DNA of 22,811 bases from DASSBG01 sp965651365 (GCA_965651365.1 CBFGSA010000035.1:1-22811); one strand, 5' to 3'; counted from the stretch's first letter, positions 7,185 through 15,358 are shown. Numbers and translations: made by a program. Notes: generated by a model from the sequence alone, not told the origin.

Positions 7185-7910
7185 ATGAACGCACACAAGT
7201 CGCAGAGGGTTGTGGTGCTGCGTGCCACCGATGTGGCCAAGACGTATCGCGAGGGGAACTTGCGTACCGAGGTTTTGAAGGGCGCGAGTTTCGAGGTGGC
7301 GCGCGGCGAGACGCTGGCGATCGTGGGTGCATCGGGCTCGGGCAAGAGCACGCTGCTGCATATCGTGGGTGGTCTGGACACGCTGGATGCGGGCGAAGTC
7401 GAGGTTGATGGCAAGTCGATGTCGAAACTGTCGGACCGCCAGCGCGGGCTGCTGCGCAACCGTTCGCTGGGTTTCATCTACCAGTTCCACCATCTGCTGC
7501 CCGAATTCAGCGCACTGGAGAATGTGTGCATGCCGCTGCTGATCCGCGGCACACCGATTGTCGAGGCGCGCGATGCAGCCAGCGCCCTGCTGGAACGGGT
7601 AGGCCTGGCCGAGCGGCTGCGCCACAAGCCGGGCGAGTTGTCCGGCGGCGAGCGCCAGCGCTGCGCCGTCGCTCGCGCCCTGGTGACGCGACCGGCCTGC
7701 ATTCTGGGCGACGAGCCGACCGGCAATCTGGACGAGAAAAAGGCCGCCCAGGTGTACGAGCTGATGCTGGAGCTGAACCGCGAAATCGGCACCAGCTTCG
7801 TGCTGGTCACCCACGATCGCAGCCTGGCCCGGCGCATGGACCGGATGCTGGAGTTGCATCAGGGAGCTTTGCAGGATGCGGGGGCTGGAGGACAGGCAGA
7901 AGGCATGTAG
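7185..7910 (+). CDS. lolD: Lipoprotein-releasing ABC transporter ATPase LolD
   Basis: The 241-residue ATPase powers LolC/E. The Walker A motif is at about residues 48-56 (GASGSGKST), the signature LSGGERQR follows, then Walker B with CILGDEPTGNLD and the H-loop VTHD. The segment LSDRQRGLLRNRSLGFIYQFHHLLPEFSALENV is characteristic of LolD and the MacB-type ATPases. The ATG at 7185 has GGAG at 7175-7177 about seven bases upstream and gives the typical N-terminus; an earlier in-frame start would add nine residues. The last dozen residues (glycine-rich, ending AEGM) are not conserved. Pairing with lolC makes the role clear despite the repeat-filled gap. Confidence 0.95.
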   Translation: MNAHKSQRVVVLRATDVAKTYREGNLRTEVLKGASFEVARGETLAIVGASGSGKSTLLHIVGGLDTLDAGEVEVDGKSMSKLSDRQRGLLRNRSLGFIYQFHHLLPEFSALENVCMPLLIRGTPIVEARDAASALLERVGLAERLRHKPGELSGGERQRCAVARALVTRPACILGDEPTGNLDEKKAAQVYELMLELNREIGTSFVLVTHDRSLARRMDRMLELHQGALQDAGAGGQAEGM

Positions 7911-7961
7911 GTGGCAGCCCGACCCACCGGAAATTCCAGTCGAGCCTTCTGCAGCAATTGC

Positions 7962-8068
7962 CGTCATCCTGGGGCTGTGCGCCGCGCAGAATCCGGACGC
8001 TGGAGGCAGGAGGTCGGAAGCGAACATCGACGTAGTCGATGGCCCGTAGGGTGAGCGTCAGGATGACG
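7962..8068. repeat. GTCATCC-family dispersed repeat between lolD and comEC
   Basis: A perfect 10-bp inverted repeat, CGTCATCCTG (7962-7971) and CAGGATGACG (8059-8068), bounds this stretch. Inside is a second perfect hairpin, CATCGAC-gta-GTCGATG (8025-8041). The left end (GTCATCCTGGGGCTGTGCG then GCGCAGAA) closely matches the copy at 15249. The unit is one of several related copies in the window, all between genes. Confidence 0.75.
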
Positions 8069-8111
8069 AGCGGGACAACGGACTGGGCAGCACAAAATCA
8101 GGGATGAAACA

Positions 8112-10520
8112 ATGCGCAGGATCGCGCACAACACAAACCGGAGCGCAATAGCCACCTTGCCGCCGCTGGCATTGGTTTTTCTGCTGGGCGACCTGGCCTT
8201 GCAGAGCTTGCCAGCATTGCCCTCCGTCGTCGTGCTGTCGACGCTGGCGCTGGCTTCCATCGTCCTCTTCTGGCGCTGGCCCCGACGACTGGCGTCACTG
8301 GCAGTTGTGCTGATCGGTTTCACCTGGAGCGGTTGGTGTGCGCACTCGGCCTTGCAGGCGCGTCTGCCGACCGACCTGGCCGGGCGCGACTTCCTCGTCA
8401 CGGGCACGATCAGCGACTTGCCTCAGCGGCACAAGGGCGTGGACCGTTTCCGCCTTCGAGTACAGCACGCATCACTGGATGGCCGACCGTTTGCGCTCGA
8501 CGGCCAGCTGCGGCTGGCCTGGTACGGCCACGGTGGCACGCCGCTTGAGGCCTGCCAGCGCTGGCAGTTGCGGCTGCGTCTGAAACCGCCGCGCGGCATG
8601 ATCAACCCCGGCGGCTACGACAGCGAACTGCACGCCCTGGCGCAAGGGGTGGTGGCGGTCGGCTACGTGCGCGCCGCAGGACCGAATCGCCAGCTCGGTG
8701 ACGGCGGCTGGTGCATCAATCGCTGGCGCGGCAAGCTGTCCGCAGCCATTGCCACGCAATTGCATGGAGCGCCGGTCACCGCCCTGCTGCAGGCCCTGGC
8801 CGTGGGCGACAAGCGCGGGCTGGACGAGCGCGACTGGCAGACGGCGCGTGTCACCGGCATATCGCACCTGCTGGCGATTTCCGGGTTTCATATCGGCGTG
8901 GCCGCGCTGCTCGGGATCTGGCTTGCCGGGTGCTTTTGGCGCCTGCTTTCCCGGGGACGCGCAGGTGTGCCGCGACAGATGTGGCAGGCGGCCGTCGGTC
9001 TGCTGCTGGCATTCGCCTATGCTCTGCTGGCTGGCATGGGGTTGCCGGCACGCCGCGCCCTGATCATGATCGCCGTGGTGTGTCTGACGCGGCTGTTGCG
9101 TCGCGGTGTTCGTCCCGTCGATTCGCTGCTGCTGGCCTTGCTGGTTGTGCTGGTGCTCGATCCGCTGGCCGTGTTGTCGGCCAGCCTGTGGTTGTCCTTC
9201 GTTGCGGTTGCGTTTCTCCTGCTGGGCCTGGTGCCGGCCACAGCCGGTTGGCGTGGCTGGCTGGCACAGCTCGGTCGGGCACAGGTCCTGATGAGCGTGG
9301 CCCTGCTGCCACTGGCCGCATGGTTTTTCGGCCAGGCCTCGGTGTTGGGTGCACCGGTCAATCTGCTGGTGGTACCACTGGTGAGTCTGCTGGTGGTGCC
9401 GCTGACCTTGCTTGGCAGTCTGCTGTGGCCGAGTTCAGGCGCACTGGCAGGGCTGCTGTGGCGCATGGCCGGGTGGCTGTTGCAGGGCATGTGGTCGATC
9501 CTGGAGCATTTGTCCGCGTGGCCGGCGGCACAATGGTTTTTGCCACAGCCCGGCTGGCCGGCCATGCTGCTGGCCTTGCTCGGTGCCGTCTGGCTGCTGT
9601 TGCCGCGCGGTCTGCCGGCGCGCGGGCTGGGTGCGCTGCTGTTTCTGCCATTGCTGCTGCCGCAAACGAACATGCCGCAAACCGGCGACTTCCGCGTCAC
9701 CGTGTTGGACGTCGGACAAGGCTTGTCGGTGCTGGTACACACCCGCCAGCACAGCCTGCTGTACGATGCCGGCGCGCGTTACCCGTCCGGCTTCGATCTG
9801 GGCCAGGCCGTGGTGATTCCGGCGCTGCATGCCGTCGGCGTGCGTCGCCTCGACATGCTGATGGTCAGCCATGGCGACAACGATCACGCCGGTGGTGCAC
9901 CGGCCGTGGCGCGGATGTGGCCGCAAGCCGCACTCACGGGCAGCGAACCCAAACGCACACACTTGCCGCTGGAGCCGTGCCGCACTGGCCAGCATTGGAC
10001 CTGGGATAGGGTCGACTTTCGCGTGCTGCATCCGGACGGCGCCTGGCCCGAAGGCAGCAACGACGGTTCGTGTGTATTACTGGTCAGCGGGTCGGGCGGG
10101 CGCATGCTGCTGACCGGCGACATTACCCGGCTGGTCGAGCCGGTGGTGGCCGATCACATCGCGCCCGGGCCGCCACTGGTCCTGCTGGTGCCGCATCATG
10201 GCAGCAAGACCTCCTCCAGCAGGACGTTCCTTGATGCACTGAAACCCCGACTGGCGGTTGCATCGGCCGGCTGGCACAACCGCTTTGGCCATCCCGCGCC
10301 CGTTGTAGCTGCGCGCTATCGCCAGGCCCGCATCCCCTTGCTGGTCACGGCCGATGCGGGCGCAGTGGTGTTGGACTTTCCGGCCGAATCCGCTCCGGTG
10401 CTGCGCCGCCGCCTGCGTTGTGACGACCATCACTATTGGCGCTTGCGTGCATGCCTCGCAGCACCTGATCTGTCGGCCAAGACTGCTATCATGCGGCCTT
10501 CGACAGATTTGCCGGAGTGA
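8112..10520 (+). CDS. comEC: ComEC/Rec2 family DNA uptake channel protein
   Basis: This 802-residue polytopic membrane protein has three parts. It begins with membrane helices and an extracytoplasmic domain (about 1-220, ComEC N-terminal/OB-like). A multi-helix Competence domain (about 225-500) follows, starting with HLLAISGFHIGVAALLG. The C-terminal metallo-beta-lactamase-like domain starts at VTVLDVGQGLSVLV and carries His587-GDND-His592 (metal-binding), LLTGDI and VPHHGSKTSSS. ComEC carries one DNA strand across the inner membrane during natural transformation, and the metallo domain probably degrades the other. Length is typical of Gram-negative ComEC (750-850). The ATG at 8112 lacks a strong ribosome binding site. 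Presence of an intact gene suggests, but does not prove, natural competence. Confidence 0.95.
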   Translation: MRRIAHNTNRSAIATLPPLALVFLLGDLALQSLPALPSVVVLSTLALASIVLFWRWPRRLASLAVVLIGFTWSGWCAHSALQARLPTDLAGRDFLVTGTISDLPQRHKGVDRFRLRVQHASLDGRPFALDGQLRLAWYGHGGTPLEACQRWQLRLRLKPPRGMINPGGYDSELHALAQGVVAVGYVRAAGPNRQLGDGGWCINRWRGKLSAAIATQLHGAPVTALLQALAVGDKRGLDERDWQTARVTGISHLLAISGFHIGVAALLGIWLAGCFWRLLSRGRAGVPRQMWQAAVGLLLAFAYALLAGMGLPARRALIMIAVVCLTRLLRRGVRPVDSLLLALLVVLVLDPLAVLSASLWLSFVAVAFLLLGLVPATAGWRGWLAQLGRAQVLMSVALLPLAAWFFGQASVLGAPVNLLVVPLVSLLVVPLTLLGSLLWPSSGALAGLLWRMAGWLLQGMWSILEHLSAWPAAQWFLPQPGWPAMLLALLGAVWLLLPRGLPARGLGALLFLPLLLPQTNMPQTGDFRVTVLDVGQGLSVLVHTRQHSLLYDAGARYPSGFDLGQAVVIPALHAVGVRRLDMLMVSHGDNDHAGGAPAVARMWPQAALTGSEPKRTHLPLEPCRTGQHWTWDRVDFRVLHPDGAWPEGSNDGSCVLLVSGSGGRMLLTGDITRLVEPVVADHIAPGPPLVLLVPHHGSKTSSSRTFLDALKPRLAVASAGWHNRFGHPAPVVAARYRQARIPLLVTADAGAVVLDFPAESAPVLRRRLRCDDHHYWRLRACLAAPDLSAKTAIMRPSTDLPE
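10468..10508 (+). promoter_or_regulatory. Candidate extended -10 promoter inside a dyad, before exbB
   Basis: The 3' end of comEC contains TGCTATCAT (10484-10492), an extended -10 element, flanked by a perfect 8-bp inverted repeat ATCTGTCG (10468-10475) and CGACAGAT (10501-10508) with inner GGCC copies. No good -35 is present, as is common for extended -10 promoters. It could give the exbB-exbD-msbA-lpxK group its own regulated start. A transcript hairpin ending comEC is the alternative. Confidence 0.4.
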
Positions 10521-10523
10521 ACC

Positions 10524-11186
10524 GTGCTGGAAATCATCAAGGCGGGCGGCTGGGCCATCGCACCCATCGTGCTGGCGTCGATCGTGTTTGTGATGATCAC
10601 GCTGGAGCGTTTCTGGACGCTGCGACGCAAGAGCGTCATGCCCGACGGCTTGACCGATGAGGTGTGCGCGCTGGCTCGCGCACGCAAGTTTGATCAGCCG
10701 CATGTCGAGAGCCTGCGCGAGAATTCGCCGCTGGGCGAGCTGCTGGCCGCGGCGGTGACCGTGCGCAACCAACCGCGCGACGTAATCCGCGAACGCATCG
10801 AGGATACCGGCCGCCATGTGGTGCACCGCATGGAACGCTATCTCGGCACGCTGGGTACCATTGCACTGATTTCACCGCTGCTGGGCCTGCTGGGTACCGT
10901 GATCGGCCTGATCCGGATGTTTTTGTCGGTGATGGCTGGTGGCGTGGGTGACCCGCAGCGCATGGCTGGCGGCATCGGCGAGGCTCTGATCTGCACCGCC
11001 GCCGGCCTGATCGTGGCGATTCCCGCCTACGCCCTGCATCGCTATTTTCGCAGTCGCGTATCGGGCCTGGTGGTGGACATGGAATACGAAGCCGGCCGCC
11101 TGCTGGATGAATTGGCCCAGTCGCCTGCCGCCAGCCGCAGCCGTGCGGCCGCACCGCGGGCCGTGGCCACCCGCGCCGGAAGCTGA
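10524..11186 (+). CDS. exbB: MotA/TolQ/ExbB family proton channel protein
   Basis: The 220-residue protein has the ExbB/TolQ arrangement of three helices (about 8-28, 112-135 and 152-175). The conserved segment LGTLGTIALISPLLGLLGTV and the following ICTAAGLIVAIPAYALHRYF identify the MotA/TolQ/ExbB domain. With ExbD it forms a proton-driven motor that energises an outer-membrane or envelope partner. The start is GTG at 10524 with GGAG seven bases upstream. No tonB or tolA/tolB lies nearby; in Xanthomonadales this pair sits with msbA-lpxK, and its partner is uncertain. The alanine- and arginine-rich tail (last 25 residues) looks unstructured. Confidence 0.92.
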   Translation: MLEIIKAGGWAIAPIVLASIVFVMITLERFWTLRRKSVMPDGLTDEVCALARARKFDQPHVESLRENSPLGELLAAAVTVRNQPRDVIRERIEDTGRHVVHRMERYLGTLGTIALISPLLGLLGTVIGLIRMFLSVMAGGVGDPQRMAGGIGEALICTAAGLIVAIPAYALHRYFRSRVSGLVVDMEYEAGRLLDELAQSPAASRSRAAAPRAVATRAGS

Positions 11187-11195
11187 GTCACATCG

Positions 11196-11618
11196 ATGCG
11201 ACTGGCCCGTTCCGAGCGCGAGGATTTTTTCGAGATCAACGTGATCTCGCTGATCGATGTGCTGCTGACCCTGCTGATGTTTTTCGTGCTCACGACGACC
11301 TTCGTGCAGCAGGCCAACATGAAGGTCAGCCTGCCGGAGGCCAGCGCCGAACCGAGTGCCAGCGTGCCCGACACGCTGATCGTCGGCATTGATCGCCAGG
11401 GTCGCTACTTCATCGGCAACAGCGAGGTGCCCGGCGCAGGTGCCGAGGCCTTGAAGCAGGCGCTTGAGCGCACCGCCGGTGACAGGCGCGGCATGCCGGT
11501 ACTGCTGCGCGCCGACGGCATGACGCCCAACCAGGCCGTCGTCAGCGCGATGGATGTGCTGGGCCAGCTCGGATTCACTCGCCTGCGCATCGCCACCACG
11601 CCGAGCAAGGACGAATGA
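11196..11618 (+). CDS. exbD: ExbD/TolR family biopolymer transport protein
   Basis: The 140-residue protein has a short cytoplasmic start, one membrane helix (about 17-39) and a periplasmic domain. Asp21 in ISLIDVLLTLLMFF is at the place of the essential proton-carrying aspartate of ExbD/TolR. The periplasmic part ends with VVSAMDVLGQLGFTRLRIATTP, the usual C-terminal dimerisation fold. Nine bases separate it from exbB, and its stop overlaps the msbA start by four bases (ATGA). That links this motor tightly to lipid A transport in expression. Confidence 0.93.
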   Translation: MRLARSEREDFFEINVISLIDVLLTLLMFFVLTTTFVQQANMKVSLPEASAEPSASVPDTLIVGIDRQGRYFIGNSEVPGAGAEALKQALERTAGDRRGMPVLLRADGMTPNQAVVSAMDVLGQLGFTRLRIATTPSKDE

Positions 11619-13390
11619 ACTCCGGCGCGCCGGCGCAGCCTTCCGAGCATACTCCGGCCTGGCCGATCTATCGGCGCCTGCTGGGCTACGCCGCCCGGCA
11701 CTGGCCGGTGGCGCTGGCGGCGGTGCTGGGCATGATTGTCGACGCGGCCTGCATCACCGCGTTCGCCAAGCTGATCAAGCCGCTGCTGGACAATCTGTTC
11801 GTGGACAAGGATTCTTACACGATCTTCTGGATGCCGATCTGGATCGTGGGCATTTTTCTCTTGCGTGGTGTGGCCGCCTTCGCCACCAGCTACGGCACCG
11901 CCTACGTGGGACGCCATGTGGTGCAGCAGTTGCGCACGGAGATGTTCGCCGCCTATTTGCGCATGCCTTCGCGCTTTTTCGCCAGCGAGCCATCCGGCCA
12001 GCAGATCTCGCGCATCACCTTCACCACCGAGCAGGTGGCCAATGCGGCCAGCAATGCGATCAAGGTGGCGGTGATCGACGGCCTGACCGTGATCGGCCTG
12101 GTCGGCGTGATGCTGTATTACAGCGCCTATCTCACCCTGGCATTGCTGATCCTGGTGCCGGCCGTGGTCGTGGTGGCCACCGTGGTCAGCCGCCGCTACC
12201 GCAAGATCAGCCGGCGCGTGCAGGGCAGCATGGGCTCGGTGACCGGCACCGTCGAGGAAGCCGTCAGCGGCCAGCGCGAGGTCAAGGTCTACGGCGGGCA
12301 GAGCTACGAGAATGCCCGTTTTGCGCGGATTGCCGAACTGACGCGGCGGCTCAACATGAAGATCGCCACCACCAATGCCCTGTCGACCTCCACGGTGCAG
12401 ACCCTGGCCGCGGTGGCGCTGGCGCTGATCGTGTTCCTGGCCACACGTCCGGCGATCCTGGCGCACATGTCGCCCGGCACCTTCTTTGCGGTGATCATGG
12501 CCATGGGCGGTATCCTGCCCTCGCTCAAGCGCCTGACCACGGTGCAGCCCAACATCCAGCGCGGCATGGCCGCGGCCGACGAGCTGTTCCAGGTGCTGGA
12601 TCTGCCGCCCGAGCAGGACACGGGCAGCCTGGCACCGGAGCGCTGTCGTGGCGAAATCGTCCTGCGCGGCGTTGAACTGGTCTACCCGAACGCGAACCAT
12701 GCTGCGCTGCGAGGCGTCGATCTGGACTGCCCGGCCGGCAGCATGACCGCCCTGGTCGGCCGCTCGGGCAGCGGCAAGAGCTCGCTGGTCAGCCTGCTGC
12801 CGCGCTTTCAGGAGTTGAGCGTGGGCCAGATCCTGCTCGATGGCCATGACCTGGCGGATTACGAGCTGGCCGCGTTGCGCCGCCAGATCGCCTGGGTGGG
12901 CCAGAGCGTGGTGCTGTTTGAAGGCAGCGTGGCCGACAACATTGCCTATGGCGAGCTGGCCGGCGCCAGCCACGCAGCGATCGAAGCGGCGGCGCGGGCA
13001 GCCAACGCCATGGCCTTCATCGAGCGGCTGCCCGATGGCCTGGACAGCACCATCGGCCAGGACGGCGGCATGCTCTCCGGCGGCGAGCGCCAGCGCATCG
13101 CCATCGCCCGAGCCATTCTCAAGGACGCGCCGATCCTGATCCTGGACGAGGCCACCAGTGCGCTGGATTCCGAATCCGAGCGCCTGATCCAGGACGCGCT
13201 GACGCACCTCACTCGCGATCGCACGACCCTGGTCATTGCCCATCGCCTGTCGACGGTCGAACACGCCGACCAGATCGCGGTGCTGGAGCAGGGCAGGGTG
13301 ATCGAGCTGGGCCGGCACGAGGAACTTCTGGCGCGCAATGGCCACTACGCTGCCCTGTACCGGATGCAGTTCCAGTCGCACGGGAGCTGA
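11615..13390 (+). CDS. msbA: Lipid A export ATP-binding/permease protein MsbA
   Basis: This 591-residue full-length ABC half-transporter flips lipid A-core across the inner membrane as a homodimer. Six helices occupy about residues 25-325. The ATPase domain has Walker A at 382-390 (GRSGSGKSS), signature LSGGERQRIAIARA, Walker B LILDEATSALD with Asp511-Glu512, and the H-loop AHRLSTVEHAD. The length is close to E. coli MsbA (582). The direct neighbour lpxK, three bases away, supports MsbA rather than a drug exporter. The ATG at 11615 overlaps exbD. Confidence 0.95.
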   Translation: MNSGAPAQPSEHTPAWPIYRRLLGYAARHWPVALAAVLGMIVDAACITAFAKLIKPLLDNLFVDKDSYTIFWMPIWIVGIFLLRGVAAFATSYGTAYVGRHVVQQLRTEMFAAYLRMPSRFFASEPSGQQISRITFTTEQVANAASNAIKVAVIDGLTVIGLVGVMLYYSAYLTLALLILVPAVVVVATVVSRRYRKISRRVQGSMGSVTGTVEEAVSGQREVKVYGGQSYENARFARIAELTRRLNMKIATTNALSTSTVQTLAAVALALIVFLATRPAILAHMSPGTFFAVIMAMGGILPSLKRLTTVQPNIQRGMAAADELFQVLDLPPEQDTGSLAPERCRGEIVLRGVELVYPNANHAALRGVDLDCPAGSMTALVGRSGSGKSSLVSLLPRFQELSVGQILLDGHDLADYELAALRRQIAWVGQSVVLFEGSVADNIAYGELAGASHAAIEAAARAANAMAFIERLPDGLDSTIGQDGGMLSGGERQRIAIARAILKDAPILILDEATSALDSESERLIQDALTHLTRDRTTLVIAHRLSTVEHADQIAVLEQGRVIELGRHEELLARNGHYAALYRMQFQSHGS

Positions 13391-13393
13391 GTC

Positions 13394-14371
13394 ATGTGGT
13401 CGCAGCAACAGCTCAACCGGGTCTGGTACAGCGGCGAGCAACCGACACCCGGCATGCGTGCGCTGGAGCCGCTGTACCGAAGCGTGACCGCGCTGCATCG
13501 CGTGCTCTGTCGCAGCGGCCTGCTGCGCATCGAGAAACTGCCGGTGCCGGTGCTCGTGGTCGGCAACATCACCACCGGAGGCACCGGCAAGACACCGCTG
13601 GTGATTGCCCTGGCGGAAGCGTTGGCCGCGCGCGGCTGGATGCCGGGCGTGGTCAGCCGCGGCTACGGCGGCAGCCAGCGCGAGGCGGCCGTGCTGGGTG
13701 CCGACCCCGATCCGGCGCGGTTTGGTGACGAGCCCTGCCTGATCCGCGCGCACTGCGCACACGTGGCGGTGGGGCGTCGGCGCGCCGACGCTGCGCGCCT
13801 GCTGCTCGATGCCGGCATCGACCTGATCATTGCCGATGACGGGCTGCAACACCACGCGCTGGCGCGGGATGTCGAGATCTGCGTCCTCGACGGCCAGCGC
13901 CGCCTCGGCAACGGCCGTCTGCTGCCGGCCGGGCCGCTGCGTGAATCGCCGCGGCGGCTCGGCTCCTGCGACTGGGTCGTGGCCAATGGCGGCAGCGCGC
14001 GCGAGGGCGAAATTCCGATGCGCCTGCACGGCGGCAAGGCCGTGAACTGCGACGATCAGCAAACGCGTCCGCTGTCCGACTTTGCTGGCCAGACGGTACA
14101 CGCCGTGGCTGGCATCGGCAATCCCGACCGGTTTTTTGAAAGCTTGCGCCAGCAGGGCATCGAGCCGGTCGAGCACCCATTTCCGGACCACCACCACTAC
14201 AGCGCCGCCGATCTCGACTTCGGTGACGCGGCGCCGATTCTGATGACGGCCAAGGACGCGGTGAAGTGCAGCGCCTTCGGGCTGCCGCGGGCCTGGTCCG
14301 TTCCGGTCTGCGCCAACTTGCCGGGTGAGTTTCTGGACGCGCTTTCGCGGACCCTGCGCGCGACCATCTGA
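13394..14371 (+). CDS. lpxK: Tetraacyldisaccharide 4'-kinase LpxK
   Basis: The 325-residue enzyme phosphorylates the 4' position of the tetraacyldisaccharide-1-phosphate in lipid A synthesis, at the inner face of the membrane. The Walker A motif lies at about 57-67 (GNITTGGTGKT), followed by SRGYGG and DDGLQHHALARDVEICVLD, all LpxK signatures. The N-terminal start MWSQQQLNRVWY is a typical short amphipathic membrane contact. The length matches the family (about 325-340). The start is three bases after the msbA stop. In related genomes kdsB and a Trm112-like gene often follow; here the next gene is on the other strand. Confidence 0.95.
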   Translation: MWSQQQLNRVWYSGEQPTPGMRALEPLYRSVTALHRVLCRSGLLRIEKLPVPVLVVGNITTGGTGKTPLVIALAEALAARGWMPGVVSRGYGGSQREAAVLGADPDPARFGDEPCLIRAHCAHVAVGRRRADAARLLLDAGIDLIIADDGLQHHALARDVEICVLDGQRRLGNGRLLPAGPLRESPRRLGSCDWVVANGGSAREGEIPMRLHGGKAVNCDDQQTRPLSDFAGQTVHAVAGIGNPDRFFESLRQQGIEPVEHPFPDHHHYSAADLDFGDAAPILMTAKDAVKCSAFGLPRAWSVPVCANLPGEFLDALSRTLRATI

Positions 14372-14380
14372 GCTACCCGA

Positions 14381-14469
14381 GTCATCCTGCGCGGAAGTCG
14401 CGAAGCGACTGTAGTCACAGAATCTGTTCACACGGCCAGGTCAAGGAAATTCCGCAATCTTGCTGTGAC
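14381..14469. repeat. GTCATCC-type repeat and hairpins in the convergent lpxK / oxygenase gap
   Basis: The 144-base gap between two converging genes opens with GTCATCCTGCGCG (14381-14393), related to the other GTCATCC copies. A perfect hairpin AGTCGC-gaa-GCGACT follows at 14396-14410. A 7-bp inverted repeat GTCACAG (14414-14420) / CTGTGAC (14463-14469) spans the rest. Some of this may serve as a bidirectional terminator, but no T-run supports it. Confidence 0.5.
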
Positions 14470-14515
14470 CACAACCCGGAAATGACGGACCGCAGCGGCA
14501 AATTTGGCGCAAACC

Positions 14516-15208
14516 TCAGTCGCGGTGCGCCGCGTTGCGGTCACGGCCGGCGCCAAGGCGCTTGTCCAGGCCGCCAGCCAGCTTCTTGAACCAGCGCGAG
14601 AACCTGCCGCGCTGGGTCTTGCGCGCCTTGGCCTCCTCGCTGACCAGCCAGGCCACCTGGATCACGCGGCGTTCGCCCGCGTAGGGCAGATGCCCGTGAA
14701 AGGAATTGTCGCAGCGCTTGAACACGGTAAATTCCCCGTACAGCGGCTTGAGCTCCGGCACCACGACGGAATCGATGTCGTCGATGCGATGCAGGAAGCG
14801 CAGGCAGCCGTCGCTGGTATCCGGCCAGGACTCGTTGAGGTAGAGCAGGGCGGTGGCGACCTTGGATTTCGAGTCGGTGTGGATGGTGCCGTGACGCTTG
14901 TTCAGATGCCGACACAGGGTCACCAGGGTCGGGTACTGGCCCAGATGCTCGATCTGGAGCCGTGCGCCGATCGCCGTGGCCACCGCGGGCGTGGTCAGAT
15001 CGCCGATCAGCTTGTTGATCGTCGGGCCGCAGTCGTCCGGGTTCCAGGGGAAAAAGCCGGCTTCGGCATAGCGTGGAAAATCGTGCGCCAGGCCCTTGCG
15101 CGCCGTGCCGGGCAACTGGCCGTGGGCGATCAGGAACGGGAACGGTTCCAGGGTGACCGTGGTGTCGGGGCGGTCGAGGCGGGCCGGGTCCAGAAGCAAG
15201 CTGTCCAT
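14516..15208 (-). CDS. 2-oxoglutarate/Fe(II)-dependent oxygenase family protein
   Basis: This is a 230-residue protein of the 2OG-Fe(II) oxygenase (double-stranded beta-helix) type. The iron ligands are probably His110 and Asp112 (GTIHTDSKSK) with a distal His171 (NSFHGHLPY), and a downstream Arg180/181 followed by VIQVAW could bind the 2-oxoglutarate carboxylate. The spacing fits prolyl-hydroxylase-like members of the superfamily. The C-terminal 45 residues are strongly basic (KARKTQRGRFSRWFKKL) and may contact nucleic acid or membrane. I chose the ATG at 15208; longer readings run into the repeat region upstream. The substrate is unknown. It points toward lpxK and away from carA, so neither operon explains its role. 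Confidence 0.85.
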   Translation of the reverse strand: MDSLLLDPARLDRPDTTVTLEPFPFLIAHGQLPGTARKGLAHDFPRYAEAGFFPWNPDDCGPTINKLIGDLTTPAVATAIGARLQIEHLGQYPTLVTLCRHLNKRHGTIHTDSKSKVATALLYLNESWPDTSDGCLRFLHRIDDIDSVVVPELKPLYGEFTVFKRCDNSFHGHLPYAGERRVIQVAWLVSEEAKARKTQRGRFSRWFKKLAGGLDKRLGAGRDRNAAHRD

Positions 15209-15218
15209 GGCGGCTATT

Positions 15219-15238
15219 GTATCAATGGCAGCTGATAC
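15219..15238. promoter_or_regulatory. Dyad just upstream of the oxygenase gene
   Basis: GTATCA (15219-15224) and TGATAC (15233-15238) form a perfect 6-bp dyad with an 8-base spacer, starting 11 bases before the oxygenase start codon. TACAAT on the minus strand (15216-15221) overlaps it and could be a -10 box, though no -35 is visible. It may be an operator. Confidence 0.3.
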
Positions 15239-15248
15239 GGGGGCTGCC

Positions 15249-15298
15249 GTCATCCCGGGGCTGTGCGTAGCGCAGAACCCTGGATCCATTTTGATTCT
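15249..15298. repeat. GTCATCC-family dispersed repeat copy
   Basis: This copy begins GTCATCCCGGGGCTGTGCG, continues with GCGCAGAACCC and ends GGATCCATTTTGATTC. The start matches the copy at 7963 and the end matches the one at 21104-21117. It lies between the divergent oxygenase and carA promoters. Confidence 0.7.
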
Positions 15299-15323
15299 GT
15301 CGGAGTGTCCATGTGCTTTCTGG

Positions 15324-15352
15324 TGGACACTGCACCAGCGCGGATTTACAAT
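15324..15352 (+). promoter_or_regulatory. Near-consensus sigma-70 promoter for carAB
   Basis: TGGACA (15324-15329) and TACAAT (15347-15352) are separated by exactly 17 bases; each differs from consensus at one position. Transcription should begin near 15359, giving a leader of about 240 bases before carA. An 8-base T-run follows at 15373-15380, within the early transcript. This is the clearest promoter in the window. Confidence 0.7.
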
Positions 15353-15358
15353 TGCATC

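Noticed and set aside
6396..8027. Open frame of 543 codons on the minus strand opposite lolC-lolD
   Set aside because: It crosses two convincing genes and the heptad array, and its translation contains the repeat-derived stretch; not a gene.
11405..14431. Open frame of about 1000 codons on the minus strand opposite exbD-msbA-lpxK
   Set aside because: It mirrors GC-rich codon use of the real genes on the plus strand; its translation is rich in His, Arg, Gln and Gly without any domain, while the plus strand encodes clear MsbA and LpxK.
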